Source: UBA1757 sp045627385 | GTDB lineage: Bacteria > Bacteroidota > Bacteroidia > Bacteroidales > UBA1402 | DNA: 64,000 bases | Direction: 5' to 3' | NCBI GenBank assembly: GCA_045627385.1 | Contig: JAZQNO010000034.1 | Location: 39,450 to 103,449 of the forward strand | In this document: piece after piece, positions 41,071-51,359 of the stretch | Layout: each line of letters starts with the position of its first letter | How positions within the stretch are numbered: the first letter of the stretch is position 1 | Program-made: the position numbers and the translations under genes | Notes under the pieces: generated by a model | Databases searched by the model: none | What the model saw: the letters and a program-made list of their open reading frames with translations, nothing else | What the model was told of the DNA's origin: nothing

Positions 41071-43902
41071 TCATTTCGATGAAATCTTTTCCGTACAGCG
41101 GTATCCGTCACTATATACTTTGACCCTTAGACAGATGCCCTCAAATCCATCAGACTTGTACAGCGGTCTTCCCATCAGGTCGTAGAACTTTTCCGACAGG
41201 ACTTCTCCATGTCCGGCCTCATCCCTGATTGACTCGATTCCTGACAGATACTGGATGTAATCCGGCAGATAATAGCTCAGGTGAGGCGGTTGGTTGTAGG
41301 CGGATGTCTGCCAGACAGTCGCCATCCGGTACTGGTGGTCCTGCATGAGGCAGGGCACGCGGTAATTGGTGTAGTAAGGAGTGGAGAATATCCACAGATG
41401 GCTTCGGGTGGCGTTGTCGTAATAGATTTGCTCTTCGCGCCAGTCTCCGAAAATGTCGGCCTGAAGACAGGGTGTGTACTTGATGAGGTCTGTGCCGGCT
41501 TTGAAGGTGGCTGTGAAATCGATCAGCGTCTTGGCGTCCTTGTCCGTGCCCTGCCATTTGGTGATGGCGCCCCGTTCGGTCATTTCTTCCTGGATGTCGG
41601 CATCCCAGTATGTTCGGAAATTGGTTGAAGGACGCTTGGTGGAAATGAGCTTTCCCGAGGCATTGTAGACATTGTAATCATAGCCCCAGTATTCGCAACC
41701 GCGGTTCGAGGCGTCAATGTCGGCACACAAGCCGCGACCCACATCGCTTCCGGCATAGACTCCGGCTATGACTTTGCCCGTCAGGGCTTCGTGCATTTCG
41801 ATTCCGTAAGGGGCGGAAGTCTCTTCGTGAACCATCATCACCTCCAGACCGTCCACATCGGGGTTGAAGTCGCCCACATGAAGCGCGTCGCCGTGTCCGA
41901 ATCCGGTGCGGTAAATCAACTGCCCGTCATCGTCGATGGCGCAAGCTCCGTAGATGATTTCATCGCGAAGGTCACCGTCGATGTCGGCCACCGAAATTCC
42001 GTGAGCTCCTTCTCCAAAAGCTCCGTAACCGCCTTGAGTCGAGCTGTGGAGCCAACGGGTGCTCAGACGGCCTTCCCCTGTGCTGGGGTCACGGTCAAAA
42101 TCGACGGCCCACAAAAAGGTCGAAGTGTAATATCCACGGCACATGACCAGGCTGGGCCGCTGGCCGTCCAAATAGGCCACACAGGCCAAATAGCGCTCGC
42201 TGCGGTTCCCATAGGAATCGCCCCAGTCGCCGATTGTGTCGCGTGACGGACGATAGGGTACGGTGGCCAGATTTTCGCCGCTCAGACCGCTGAATACGCT
42301 CAGATACTCCGGTCCGTCGACGATGACGCCTGCTTTGCCGCTCTTGACGCTGCGGTAATCGGCCGTCGGATCGTCATCGTCCAAAAGCACATACCGCCCT
42401 TTTCCGTCGATGGTGCCGGGGGCTGTCTTGCAGGCGACTTCGGCCCGTCCGTCTCCGTCCAGGTCATAGACCATCAGTTGGGTATAGTGGGCTCCGGCCC
42501 GGATGTTCTTTCCCAAATCGATCCGCCAGAGACGAGTGCCCTCCAGCGTGTAGGCGTCAATCAGCACATTGCCGGTGTAGCCGCCGATGGAATTGTCCTT
42601 CTGTCCGGCATCCACTGCATCCACATTGCCGTCCTTGTTGAAGGGATCCCACTTCATGAAGACTTCGTACTGGCCGTCACCGTCTGCATCGGCTACCATG
42701 CAGTCTCCGGGAACATAGATGTAGTCTCCGCTTTCCGTTGAACCTCCTGCCGGGCGCTCCAGCGGAATGTCCAGATAGCCTTTGGGCAGCATCAGCGCTG
42801 TGTCTCTGCCGATGACGGTCCCTTGGGAAAGACTTTCCACCACATAGACGGCCGATTCGCTGCCGGAAATGTCCATGTGGTTTGTCTTGCCTGTGATGGG
42901 CGTGCTGTTTAGCAGCGTTCCGTCGCGATAGACATTGAAACTTATGTCCGATGGATCGTCTATGAGCCAGCGCCAGGAAATGAGCCAGTTGCTGGCCGCT
43001 CTGGTGAAGGTGGCGATGGCGCCTCTGTCCAAAGGCTCAGGGTCCAGTACGAAAGGCCGTCCGCTGAAAGGAAGGACCAGAGGCACGGTCACGGTCTTTT
43101 CGGCCGTTTCCGACACTTTGTATCCTTCCTTGACAGCTCCTGCCCGAATGCGACAGGTTCTGTCAATCTCGAAAGGAGATTCATATTTACGGGCATAATT
43201 CCACAAATCTCCGTGGTCGACTAGGGAGTACCAGATTTCGGCATCGGGAGTGGGGCAGGTGATGGTGATGAGTTTTCCGTCGGCTTCGATGACCGGAGTC
43301 TCGACGGTTTCACCTCCGAGCTCTTCCAGCACTCCGACACTTTTGACGACCACGCCGCCACTGTTGGTCCAACTGACATCTCCATCGGCAATGACTTTGA
43401 ATGTGTATGTCTTGAATGCGCTGGTGGTGTAGGTGTCGCTGCCGGTCTTTCCTTCCAGATTGCTCACAGTGGCGATGCCCTGTTGGCTGGAGGACGAAGA
43501 TTTGATGTCGATGACGACCGTCTGTCCTTTTTTCAGATTTCTGATGGTGACAGGCTTGTTGCGCTGCATCTGCAGACCGTTCTGGCTGGCCCCCATGGCA
43601 TGGCGCAGAAGCAGACTCCCGGCCTCGATACCCGCACCTATATATAATCCGTCGGTTTCAGCGATAATGCTGCCTTGGGCCTTCAGCAGCGTACCGTCTG
43701 TGGTGAAACGGTTCATATACCGGCCTTTGCTGTTGTACTCCCAGTTTTCGGTATCTGCGGCCAGACGGTCCAGGGTCACCTGATTGTAAACGGCCAGATT
43801 CCACCATTGTATGGTGTCATATTGGATTTGCGCATGGCCCTGTGTCGGGTGAAAAACCGCCACAAGGCAGAACAGGGCGGCAAATGACAGATGTTTTTTC
43901 AT
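41071..43902 (-). CDS. Rhamnogalacturonan lyase, PL11-like, secreted
   Basis: 943 residues with signal peptide MKKHLSFAALFCLVAVF...QGHAQ. Residues about 30-180 form an extra beta domain, then a chitobiase-like segment (ITITCPTPDAEIWYSLVDHG). The lyase part from about 290 holds VLPFSGRPFVLDPEPLDRGAI, FNVYRDGTLLNSTPI, CMVADADGDGQYEVFMKWDP, VYDLDGDGRAEVACKTA, ISVADIDGDLRDEIIYGAC and LQADIFGDWREEQIYYD; the repeated DxDGDGxxE loops bind calcium in this beta-propeller family. It cuts rhamnogalacturonan I by beta-elimination. The C-terminus (FYDLMGRPLYKSDGFEGIC) resembles a type-IX-secretion-like or sorting tail only loosely. First gene before trmO and the NUDIX gene. Confidence 0.85.
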   Translation of the reverse strand: MKKHLSFAALFCLVAVFHPTQGHAQIQYDTIQWWNLAVYNQVTLDRLAADTENWEYNSKGRYMNRFTTDGTLLKAQGSIIAETDGLYIGAGIEAGSLLLRHAMGASQNGLQMQRNKPVTIRNLKKGQTVVIDIKSSSSSQQGIATVSNLEGKTGSDTYTTSAFKTYTFKVIADGDVSWTNSGGVVVKSVGVLEELGGETVETPVIEADGKLITITCPTPDAEIWYSLVDHGDLWNYARKYESPFEIDRTCRIRAGAVKEGYKVSETAEKTVTVPLVLPFSGRPFVLDPEPLDRGAIATFTRAASNWLISWRWLIDDPSDISFNVYRDGTLLNSTPITGKTNHMDISGSESAVYVVESLSQGTVIGRDTALMLPKGYLDIPLERPAGGSTESGDYIYVPGDCMVADADGDGQYEVFMKWDPFNKDGNVDAVDAGQKDNSIGGYTGNVLIDAYTLEGTRLWRIDLGKNIRAGAHYTQLMVYDLDGDGRAEVACKTAPGTIDGKGRYVLLDDDDPTADYRSVKSGKAGVIVDGPEYLSVFSGLSGENLATVPYRPSRDTIGDWGDSYGNRSERYLACVAYLDGQRPSLVMCRGYYTSTFLWAVDFDRDPSTGEGRLSTRWLHSSTQGGYGAFGEGAHGISVADIDGDLRDEIIYGACAIDDDGQLIYRTGFGHGDALHVGDFNPDVDGLEVMMVHEETSAPYGIEMHEALTGKVIAGVYAGSDVGRGLCADIDASNRGCEYWGYDYNVYNASGKLISTKRPSTNFRTYWDADIQEEMTERGAITKWQGTDKDAKTLIDFTATFKAGTDLIKYTPCLQADIFGDWREEQIYYDNATRSHLWIFSTPYYTNYRVPCLMQDHQYRMATVWQTSAYNQPPHLSYYLPDYIQYLSGIESIRDEAGHGEVLSEKFYDLMGRPLYKSDGFEGICLRVKVYSDGYRCTEKISSK

Positions 43903-43920
43903 AATGGACGGATTTTTCTA

Positions 43921-43928
43921 CAAAGGTA
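43921..43928 (-). promoter_or_regulatory. -7 box of the rhamnogalacturonan lyase gene
   Basis: Leftward TACCTTTG fits TAnnTTTG and lies 19 bases before the ATG at 43902; the -33 box is not clear. Confidence 0.5.
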
Positions 43929-44019
43929 ATGAAACTACGGCTGAAATAACCTTCAAATTCTATTCGGAATGCTGAAATTATTTGACTATCTTTACGGCTG
44001 TCAAATTAAATTCTTCATT

Positions 44020-44460
44020 ATGGAAATCTGGCAAATCTGGATACTGGTCGCTCTGGTATTCGTCATCGTCGAGTTTTTTACCAGCGGTTTCGCAGTCGCC
44101 TGCTTTTCGGTGGGAGCCTTGGCTTCGGCCGTGGTCGCCTTGTGCGAAGGCAGTCTCCTTTGGCAAATCGCCTTCTTCGCCATGCTTTCGCTTCTGGCCC
44201 TCATTTTTGTGCGTCCGCTGGTGGTGAAAGTGTTCCTGAAAAAGGGAAAGGGTGTCCAGACCAATGCCGACGCCCTTGTCGGAAAAATCTGTCAGGTGTC
44301 CGAAACCGTCGACCCCGTCGAAGGAAAAGGCCGTGTGACCATTGACGGCGACAGCTGGAAAGCCGTTTCTGCTGATGGAGGCGTCATTGAAAAAGGCAGC
44401 CGTGTGGAAGTGGTCAGTGTCAACAGCATCATATTAACCGTAAAATCTATAGAATCATGA
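44020..44460 (+). CDS. NfeD-like membrane protein
   Basis: 146 residues: two to three membrane segments in the first 70 residues (IWILVALVFVIVEFFTSGF, LLALIFVRPLVVKVFL), then an OB-like soluble domain (GKICQVSETVDPVEGKGRVTIDGDSWKAVSADG). The short NfeD type works together with an SPFH/stomatin protein, here the next gene, overlapping by four bases. The ATG at 44020 is preferred to one at 43969, which would put untypical residues before the membrane segment. Confidence 0.88.
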   Translation: MEIWQIWILVALVFVIVEFFTSGFAVACFSVGALASAVVALCEGSLLWQIAFFAMLSLLALIFVRPLVVKVFLKKGKGVQTNADALVGKICQVSETVDPVEGKGRVTIDGDSWKAVSADGGVIEKGSRVEVVSVNSIILTVKSIES

Positions 44461-45443
44461 CAGGAGCTTATGTTATTGTCGGCGTCATTGCGCTGATTGT
44501 CATCATTTTTGTTGTCGCCGGTATCCGGATTGTCCCGCAGAGTCAGACCCAGGTCATCGAAAGGCTCGGCAAATTCCATCGCGTGCTCAATTCGGGCATC
44601 AATGTCATCTGGCCCATACTGGACAAGCCCAGGGCCATGTATTTCAAACATGTGGAGACCGGATTTGACGGCAATGTCTATGTCCGGATGAAACTTTCCC
44701 CTATGGTGGACCTCCGCGAACAGCTCATCGATTTTCCGCCGCAGAGCGTCATCACCAAAGACAATGTGATGACTCAGATCAACGCCATCCTTTACTATCA
44801 AATCATGGATCCCATCAAGGCCATGTACGAGATCGCCAACCTGCCGGATGCCATTGAGAAGCTTACTCAGACCACCTTGCGCAACGTTATCGGCGAACTC
44901 GAATTTGACGAGACGCTCACTTCGCGCGACACCATCAACGGCAAACTCAGAGATGTGTTGGACGATGCCACCAACAAATGGGGCGTGAAGGTGAACCGTG
45001 TGGAAGTGCAGGACATCACACCCCCAGCATCCGTCAAGGACGCTATGGAACAGCAGATGCAGGCTGAACGGGAAAAGAGGGCCAAAGTGCTTCGCGCCCA
45101 AGGTGAAAAAGAGGCGGCCATTCTGAAATCCGAAGGTGAAAAGGCTGCTCGGATCAATCAGGCCGATGCCGACAAGCAGACGAAGATACTGAAAGCGGAA
45201 GGTGAAGCGGCCGCCAAAGTGGCTGTGGCCAACGCTGAGGCCGAAGCCATCCGTCAGGTGACTTCCGCCATCGGAAAAACCGACATTTCGCCGGCCAACT
45301 ACATGCTGGCCGAAAAATATATTACCGCCATGAAGGAAATGGTCACCAATGGCAAAGACACCAAAACCGTCTACATGCCTTACGACGCCTCCTCTCTCAT
45401 GGGAGCCATCGGCAGCATCAGAGACCTTTTCCCTCAGAAGTGA
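44457..45443 (+). CDS. SPFH/band-7 (stomatin-like) membrane protein
   Basis: 328 residues. One N-terminal membrane segment (YVIVGVIALIVIIFVVAGI), then the SPFH domain: IVPQSQTQVIERLGKFHRVLNSGINVIWPI, MVDLREQLIDFPPQSVITKDNV, and a long coiled-coil (MEQQMQAEREKRAKVLRAQ onward) ending in TSAIGKTDISPANYMLAEKYI. The family builds ring-like membrane scaffolds controlling proteases and microdomains, of the QmcA type. Paired with NfeD. Confidence 0.92.
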   Translation: MTGAYVIVGVIALIVIIFVVAGIRIVPQSQTQVIERLGKFHRVLNSGINVIWPILDKPRAMYFKHVETGFDGNVYVRMKLSPMVDLREQLIDFPPQSVITKDNVMTQINAILYYQIMDPIKAMYEIANLPDAIEKLTQTTLRNVIGELEFDETLTSRDTINGKLRDVLDDATNKWGVKVNRVEVQDITPPASVKDAMEQQMQAEREKRAKVLRAQGEKEAAILKSEGEKAARINQADADKQTKILKAEGEAAAKVAVANAEAEAIRQVTSAIGKTDISPANYMLAEKYITAMKEMVTNGKDTKTVYMPYDASSLMGAIGSIRDLFPQK

Positions 45444-45447
45444 ATTC

Positions 45448-46521
45448 ATGAAGATGGAGGAACGGATATCGGCGCTCTATTCAGCCACTTTCGGATGCCT
45501 GCCCGGTGGAATGGAAAAAATTCAGGCATGCGGTTCCGACCGCCGTTATTTCCGGGTAAGCGGTCCCGGCCGGGAATTCTCCGGGCTTGCTCCCAAGTCG
45601 TTGATCGCCTGTTGGAATGCCGACAAGAAGGAGAATGCCGCTTTCGTCTCTTTTGCCCGCAGTTTCCGCAAGGCCGGACTTCCCGTTCCCGAAATCTATG
45701 CTGTCGACGAGGCGAACGACATCTATCTGCAGCAGGATTTGGGCGGCGAAAGCCTTTACGACCGGGTCAAGGCCGAATGGCTGGACACCCTCGACTCGAA
45801 AGGGGACGAGGCTGTCTTTCCTGAGCCGCTCAAGCGACTGTACTGCAAAGTCCTTTCCCAACTGGTCCGTCTGCAGCTGACCGGGCGGGAGGTCATCGAC
45901 TTCAGCCTTTGTACCCCTTGTCCGGCCTTTCACCGCGATGCCATCCATTGGGATTTGAACTATTTCAAGTACTTCTTTCTCAAGCTGACGCGCGTCCCCT
46001 TCGACGAACAGGCTCTGGAAGACGATTTCCGCAGTTTTTCATCCTTCCTGCTGGAAGAGACCTGCGATTATTTCCTTTATCGCGATTTTCAGTCGGCCAA
46101 TATCATGCTCTTGGACGACGAACCCTTTTTTATCGATTTTCAAGGCGGGCGAAGGGGCGCCCTCCAATACGATCCCGCCTCGCTGCTGTTCGACGCCAAG
46201 ACCCGATTGCCCCGAACGGTGCGTGAGGAACTGACGGATTTCTATTACGAGGAACTCGTGCGTCAGCTGGGTGCTGACAAGGCCCCTTCCAAACAGCGGT
46301 TTATGGGCCATAGTCAGGCCTATACGCTTTGTCGACTCCTTCAGGCTTTGGCTGCGTTCGGCCTTCGAGGCCTGGTCGAACACAAAGCGGGATTCGCAGA
46401 GAGCATTCCGCCCGCCGTCGATATGGTCAATGACATCTTGTCCGACTGGCGCATTCCGGTCGAGCTGCCCGAGCTGAAAGCCTGTCTCAAAAGGCTGAAC
46501 TCTGTTGCGGAATCGCTTTGA
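45448..46521 (+). CDS. Aminoglycoside-phosphotransferase-like sugar kinase
   Basis: 357 residues. The APH-type kinase fold is seen in CGSDRRYFRVSG, IYLQQDLGGESLYDRV, CDYFLYRDFQSANIMLLDDEPFFIDFQGGRRG; YRDFQSAN is the catalytic loop (with Tyr in place of the usual His) and FIDFQG the metal-binding one. Such proteins in Gram-negatives include AmgK-type kinases that phosphorylate cell-wall sugars at the anomeric position during recycling; nothing here shows the true substrate, and resistance to aminoglycosides is not implied. Starts four bases after the SPFH gene stop; a frame back to 45349 is rejected because it overlaps that gene. Confidence 0.85.
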   Translation: MKMEERISALYSATFGCLPGGMEKIQACGSDRRYFRVSGPGREFSGLAPKSLIACWNADKKENAAFVSFARSFRKAGLPVPEIYAVDEANDIYLQQDLGGESLYDRVKAEWLDTLDSKGDEAVFPEPLKRLYCKVLSQLVRLQLTGREVIDFSLCTPCPAFHRDAIHWDLNYFKYFFLKLTRVPFDEQALEDDFRSFSSFLLEETCDYFLYRDFQSANIMLLDDEPFFIDFQGGRRGALQYDPASLLFDAKTRLPRTVREELTDFYYEELVRQLGADKAPSKQRFMGHSQAYTLCRLLQALAAFGLRGLVEHKAGFAESIPPAVDMVNDILSDWRIPVELPELKACLKRLNSVAESL

Positions 46522-46567
46522 CAGGCATCCGACCCTTGCCGCATCTGCGTTTTGTCAGCGATGCCTG
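46522..46567 (+). terminator. Weak stem-loop after the kinase gene
   Basis: CAGGCATC (46522-46529) pairs with GATGCCTG (46560-46567) around a loop of thirty bases, followed by CAAATTTGT. Too loose for a strong terminator, but placed directly after the stop at 46521. Confidence 0.35.
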
Positions 46568-46602
46568 CAAATTTGTCAGTATATGGTGCCGGCCGGCCTC
46601 TT

Positions 46603-46618
46603 TGGCACGGTATTCGCA
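46603..46618 (+). promoter_or_regulatory. Sigma-54-like promoter upstream of groES
   Basis: TGGCACGGTATTCGCA keeps GG-N10-GC spacing (GG at 46604-46605, GC at 46616-46617) and differs from TGGCACRNNNNTTGCW at one position in the -12 box. Transcription would start near 46629, about 74-83 bases before groES. No CIRCE repeat (TTAGCACTC-N9-GAGTGCTAA) was seen, and no clear TAnnTTTG box in the gap 46522-46702. Confidence 0.4.
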
Positions 46619-46711
46619 TAAGGAAAGACGCTCTGAAACGGCCCAGTCAGCAAATGACGGGATGTCGGGCAGAAAAGAAAATAGAGAACAAATCAATAAA
46701 CAATGACAATT

Positions 46712-46981
46712 ATGACACTTAAACCATTGGCAGACCGAGTGCTGGTAAAACCGGTCGAAGCAGAACAGAAAACAGCTGGCGGCATTATCATTCCCGATTC
46801 CGCAAAGGAAAAACCGCTCAAAGGTGAAATCGTGGCCGCAGGCCCCGGCACCAAGGACGAGCAGATGCAGGTAGCTGTCGGCGATGTGGTCCTCTATGGA
46901 AAATATGCCGGTACTGAAATCGAAATCGACGGTGACAAATATCTCATCATGCGTCAGTCTGACATTTTGGCAAAATTCTGA
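46712..46981 (+). CDS. groES: Co-chaperonin GroES
   Basis: 89 residues. Seen: MTLKPLADRVLVKPVEAEQKTAGGIIIPDSAKEKPLKGEIVAAGPG, VAVGDVVLYGKYAGTEIEIDGDKYLIMRQSDILA; the mobile loop (about 16-33) is intact. Caps the GroEL ring during protein folding. I start at the ATG at 46712 because it gives the common MxLKPLADRV beginning; an ATG at 46703 would add three residues. Followed after 27 bases by groEL. Confidence 0.96.
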   Translation: MTLKPLADRVLVKPVEAEQKTAGGIIIPDSAKEKPLKGEIVAAGPGTKDEQMQVAVGDVVLYGKYAGTEIEIDGDKYLIMRQSDILAKF

Positions 46982-47008
46982 ATGCGAATCATTTAATACG
47001 ATAATCCT

Positions 47009-48646
<1,638 letters not shown>

Positions 48647-48682
48647 CCGATGTGAAGTTTGGTATCCTGTCAGTAAGCCGAC

Positions 48683-48720
48683 AAAAAAATCCGACCGATT
48701 GTTTCGGCCGGATTTTTTTG
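48683..48720. terminator. Two-way terminator between groEL and the acyltransferase gene
   Basis: ATCCG-x-CCGA pairs with TCGG-x-CGGAT around TTGTT, with a run of seven A before and seven T after. It ends groEL rightward and the leftward dxs-trk operon, whose last gene stops at 48743. Confidence 0.9.
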
Positions 48721-48742
48721 TTGTTCAAATCGCTCGGCAGAT

Positions 48743-49885
48743 TCAAAGCTGTTTGAAATAAGCCCGACGGCGCTTGTGCTGAATCTTTTCGAGATCGGCA
48801 AAGTTGGCCTGATTTTTGAAATTGGTCTCAAGAATGGAAGTGGTTTCGACGCGTTGTATCTGATATTGCCCGAAGTATGGTCCCATCTCTGCGAAAATGA
48901 GCGAATTGATGCCTTTGTCCTGATATTCGGGAAGCACTGCGATTAGCAGAAGGTCGAAATCGTCGATTTTCTTGGCACGGAGAGCTTTCATCAGATAGTA
49001 CCAGCCCAAGGGAAGTAGACGGCCTTTGCATTTGCGCAGCGCTTGCGACAGGCTGGGCATACCCACACCGACCGCAACAATCTGATCTTTCTCGTTGGCG
49101 ACTAGCGTCACAAAGTCATAGTTGAGCAACGGAAAGTACATCTTGCAATAGTAGCGCTTCTGGTTCTTGGTCATCGGCTGGTAGTTGTAGAGCTTCTGAT
49201 AGGCGATGTCGAAGACATCGAAATAGGAATAACCGTAGCGCTTTCTCAGTTCGCGGGCGCTTTTCACCTTTACCGTGTGGACATGGGAACGCTCCTGGAC
49301 AATGGCGGCCAGGCGTTTCATACGTTCGGGGGCATCGGTGGGTCGCTGAATCTGATATTCAATCCAGTCGGCTTCCTTTTCAAGTCCATATCGCTCGAAG
49401 AAATCCACATAATAGGGATAATTGTATAGGCTGGCCATAGGAGCATTGTAGTCGTATCCCTCAATGAGAAGGCCTTCGTGATCAAAATCGGTGAAGCCGA
49501 CCGGGCCGTTGAGTTCTTCCATCCCCTGTCGGTGGCCCCACTCGGCGACCTTGTCCAGTAGCGCTTTGAAGATATCGTAGTTTTCGATGAAATCGAACCA
49601 CCCGAAACGGCATTTCTTCACCTGCCACTTCTGGTTGGCCCTATGGTTGACAATGCCGGCGATACGGCCCGCGGGCTTGCCGTCGACATAAGCCATGAAG
49701 AGAATGAAGTCGCAGACTTCGAGCGCGGGATTCTTTTTGAGGCGGAAAGTGTTCTTTTCGTCGAAAAACAGCGGCGGACAGAAATAAGGATTGCCTTTGT
49801 ACAAATCTATGCCAAATTGGACAAACTTGCCCAAATCTCTTTTCCTGTTGATTTCTTTAATCTTAATATCCATTTCCTCTATCAT
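48743..49885 (-). CDS. GNAT-like N-acetyltransferase of the long Bacteroidales type
   Basis: 380 residues. The start carries FVQFGIDLYKGNPYFCPPLFFDE and later segments (FMAYVDGKPAGRIAGIVNHR, GPVGFTDFDHEGLLIEGYDY, LLLIAVLPEYQDKGINSLIFAEMG, VETTSILETNFKNQANFADLE) show a GNAT-type acetyl-CoA fold, with AVLPEYQDKGINS in the place of the R/QxxGxG/A motif. No substrate is known for this widespread family. Last gene of the leftward dxs-trkA-trkH operon; stops at the two-way terminator. The ATG at 49873 is possible instead of 49885. Confidence 0.82.
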   Translation of the reverse strand: MIEEMDIKIKEINRKRDLGKFVQFGIDLYKGNPYFCPPLFFDEKNTFRLKKNPALEVCDFILFMAYVDGKPAGRIAGIVNHRANQKWQVKKCRFGWFDFIENYDIFKALLDKVAEWGHRQGMEELNGPVGFTDFDHEGLLIEGYDYNAPMASLYNYPYYVDFFERYGLEKEADWIEYQIQRPTDAPERMKRLAAIVQERSHVHTVKVKSARELRKRYGYSYFDVFDIAYQKLYNYQPMTKNQKRYYCKMYFPLLNYDFVTLVANEKDQIVAVGVGMPSLSQALRKCKGRLLPLGWYYLMKALRAKKIDDFDLLLIAVLPEYQDKGINSLIFAEMGPYFGQYQIQRVETTSILETNFKNQANFADLEKIQHKRRRAYFKQL

Positions 49886-49895
49886 TGAATGCAGA

Positions 49896-51350
49896 TTATT
49901 CTTTCCAAAAGTCCTTGGAAAACAGCAAAACTACCGTATATATCTCCAATCGCCCGACCAGCATTAAGAATGCCATCCACCATTTGGCAAAACCTGGCAG
50001 TGTGGCAAAACTAGTAAAATAGTCTCCCAAACCAGGACCGATGTTGCCCAAGGTCGAAAGCGAAATGCCAATTGATTCTTCCATGTCGAGTCCTAAAGCG
50101 AAGAATAGTCCGCTGCTGACAATGACAAGCAGAATATACATGAACAGAAAACCGAAAAGGCTCGAAATGGTTGACGAAGGCAGCGATTTGCCGTTGTAGA
50201 CGACAGGCAGGACCGCATTGGGATGCACATCGCGTTTCATCTCATTGATACAGGTCTTCAGATAGATGACCAGACGGCCGACTTTCATGTTTCCCGAAGT
50301 CGAACCCGACATGGCTCCGCTGCACATGAGCAGAATCAGAATGAAGCGCAGCGCCTGATGCCACTGGCTGAAGTCTGTGCTGGCGAATCCGGTGGTGGTG
50401 ATGATGGAAATCGTATGGAAGAAGCCCTGTCGGATGGACCGGCCGAGGGTCTCATAGTCGAGCGTGTAGACCGATATGGCCAAAGTGACACTGAAAATCA
50501 ATACAATCCAGACATACCAGCGGAATTCTTCGTTCTCTTTGACCCGGTTGACTTTTCCGGTAAGCACACGGTAAATCAGCACGTAACTGGTTCCTGCCAG
50601 GAACATGAAGACCGTGACGACGATTTCGATGTAGGTCGAATCCCAATAGCCGATACTCTCGTTTTTGGTCGAAAAGCCGCCGGTGCCCATCGTGGTGAAC
50701 GCGTGACAGACGGCGTCGAAAAAGTCCATCGGTCCGAAGTGGAGCAGAAGGGCTTCCATCAGGGTAAGTCCCAAATAAACGAACCACATCCGCTTGGCTG
50801 TGCCCGACATCTTCGGGTGGAGCTTGTCGTACACGGGACCGGTCACTTCGGCCGTAAACAATTGGAAACTGTTCAACTTCAGCAAAGGCATCACCGCCAG
50901 CGACAACAGGATGATGCCCATTCCGCCCAGCCACTGGATCAGACTTCTCCAGAAGAGAAGCGAGTGGGGAAGCGCCTCGATTTCTGTCAGTACGCTCGAA
51001 CCGGTGGTGGTGAAACCGGATATGCTTTCGAAAAAGGCGTCGGTGTAGCAGTTGAAGAATCCGCTCAGGGCAAAAGGAATGCTGCCGAAGGCCGAAAACA
51101 GAATCCAGCTGAAGGTGACCATGACAAAACTCTCGTGTTTGCCGATTTCGGCTTTGGCCCGGAATCCTGACAGCACCAGAACGACACCTGCCAGAAAAGT
51201 GATGCCCGCCGATTTCAGGAATAGTTCCACGCCGCCCTCGTGAAAGAGGTAGCCGACACCTGCGCTGAGAAGCATGAACAGGCATTCGAAGAACAGGAGG
51301 TATCCGAGAAACCGGAGGATGAACCGTATGTTGAACGAGGAATGTCTCAT
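49896..51350 (-). CDS. trkH: Potassium uptake protein TrkH
   Basis: 484 residues with about ten membrane segments. The four filter loops are seen: FTTTGSSVLTEI, MGTGGFSTKNESI, TTGFASTDFSQWH and NIGPGLGDYFTSF. Potassium channel subunit of the inner membrane; opens with TrkA bound to ATP or NADH. It lies nine bases after trkA. The cdaA gene in this window makes c-di-AMP, which regulates such systems in other bacteria; the link here is inference. Confidence 0.95.
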   Translation of the reverse strand: MRHSSFNIRFILRFLGYLLFFECLFMLLSAGVGYLFHEGGVELFLKSAGITFLAGVVLVLSGFRAKAEIGKHESFVMVTFSWILFSAFGSIPFALSGFFNCYTDAFFESISGFTTTGSSVLTEIEALPHSLLFWRSLIQWLGGMGIILLSLAVMPLLKLNSFQLFTAEVTGPVYDKLHPKMSGTAKRMWFVYLGLTLMEALLLHFGPMDFFDAVCHAFTTMGTGGFSTKNESIGYWDSTYIEIVVTVFMFLAGTSYVLIYRVLTGKVNRVKENEEFRWYVWIVLIFSVTLAISVYTLDYETLGRSIRQGFFHTISIITTTGFASTDFSQWHQALRFILILLMCSGAMSGSTSGNMKVGRLVIYLKTCINEMKRDVHPNAVLPVVYNGKSLPSSTISSLFGFLFMYILLVIVSSGLFFALGLDMEESIGISLSTLGNIGPGLGDYFTSFATLPGFAKWWMAFLMLVGRLEIYTVVLLFSKDFWKE

Positions 51351-51359
51351 GAAAGCCGG

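Noticed and set aside
45448..46521. Aminoglycoside resistance gene
   Set aside because: The kinase fold is of the APH superfamily, but the operon context (NfeD, SPFH) and sequence style fit a housekeeping sugar kinase.
46522..46702. Search for a CIRCE heat-shock operator before groES
   Set aside because: No TTAGCACTC-N9-GAGTGCTAA-like repeat is present; only the GGCATC stem-loop and the sigma-54-like site are seen.
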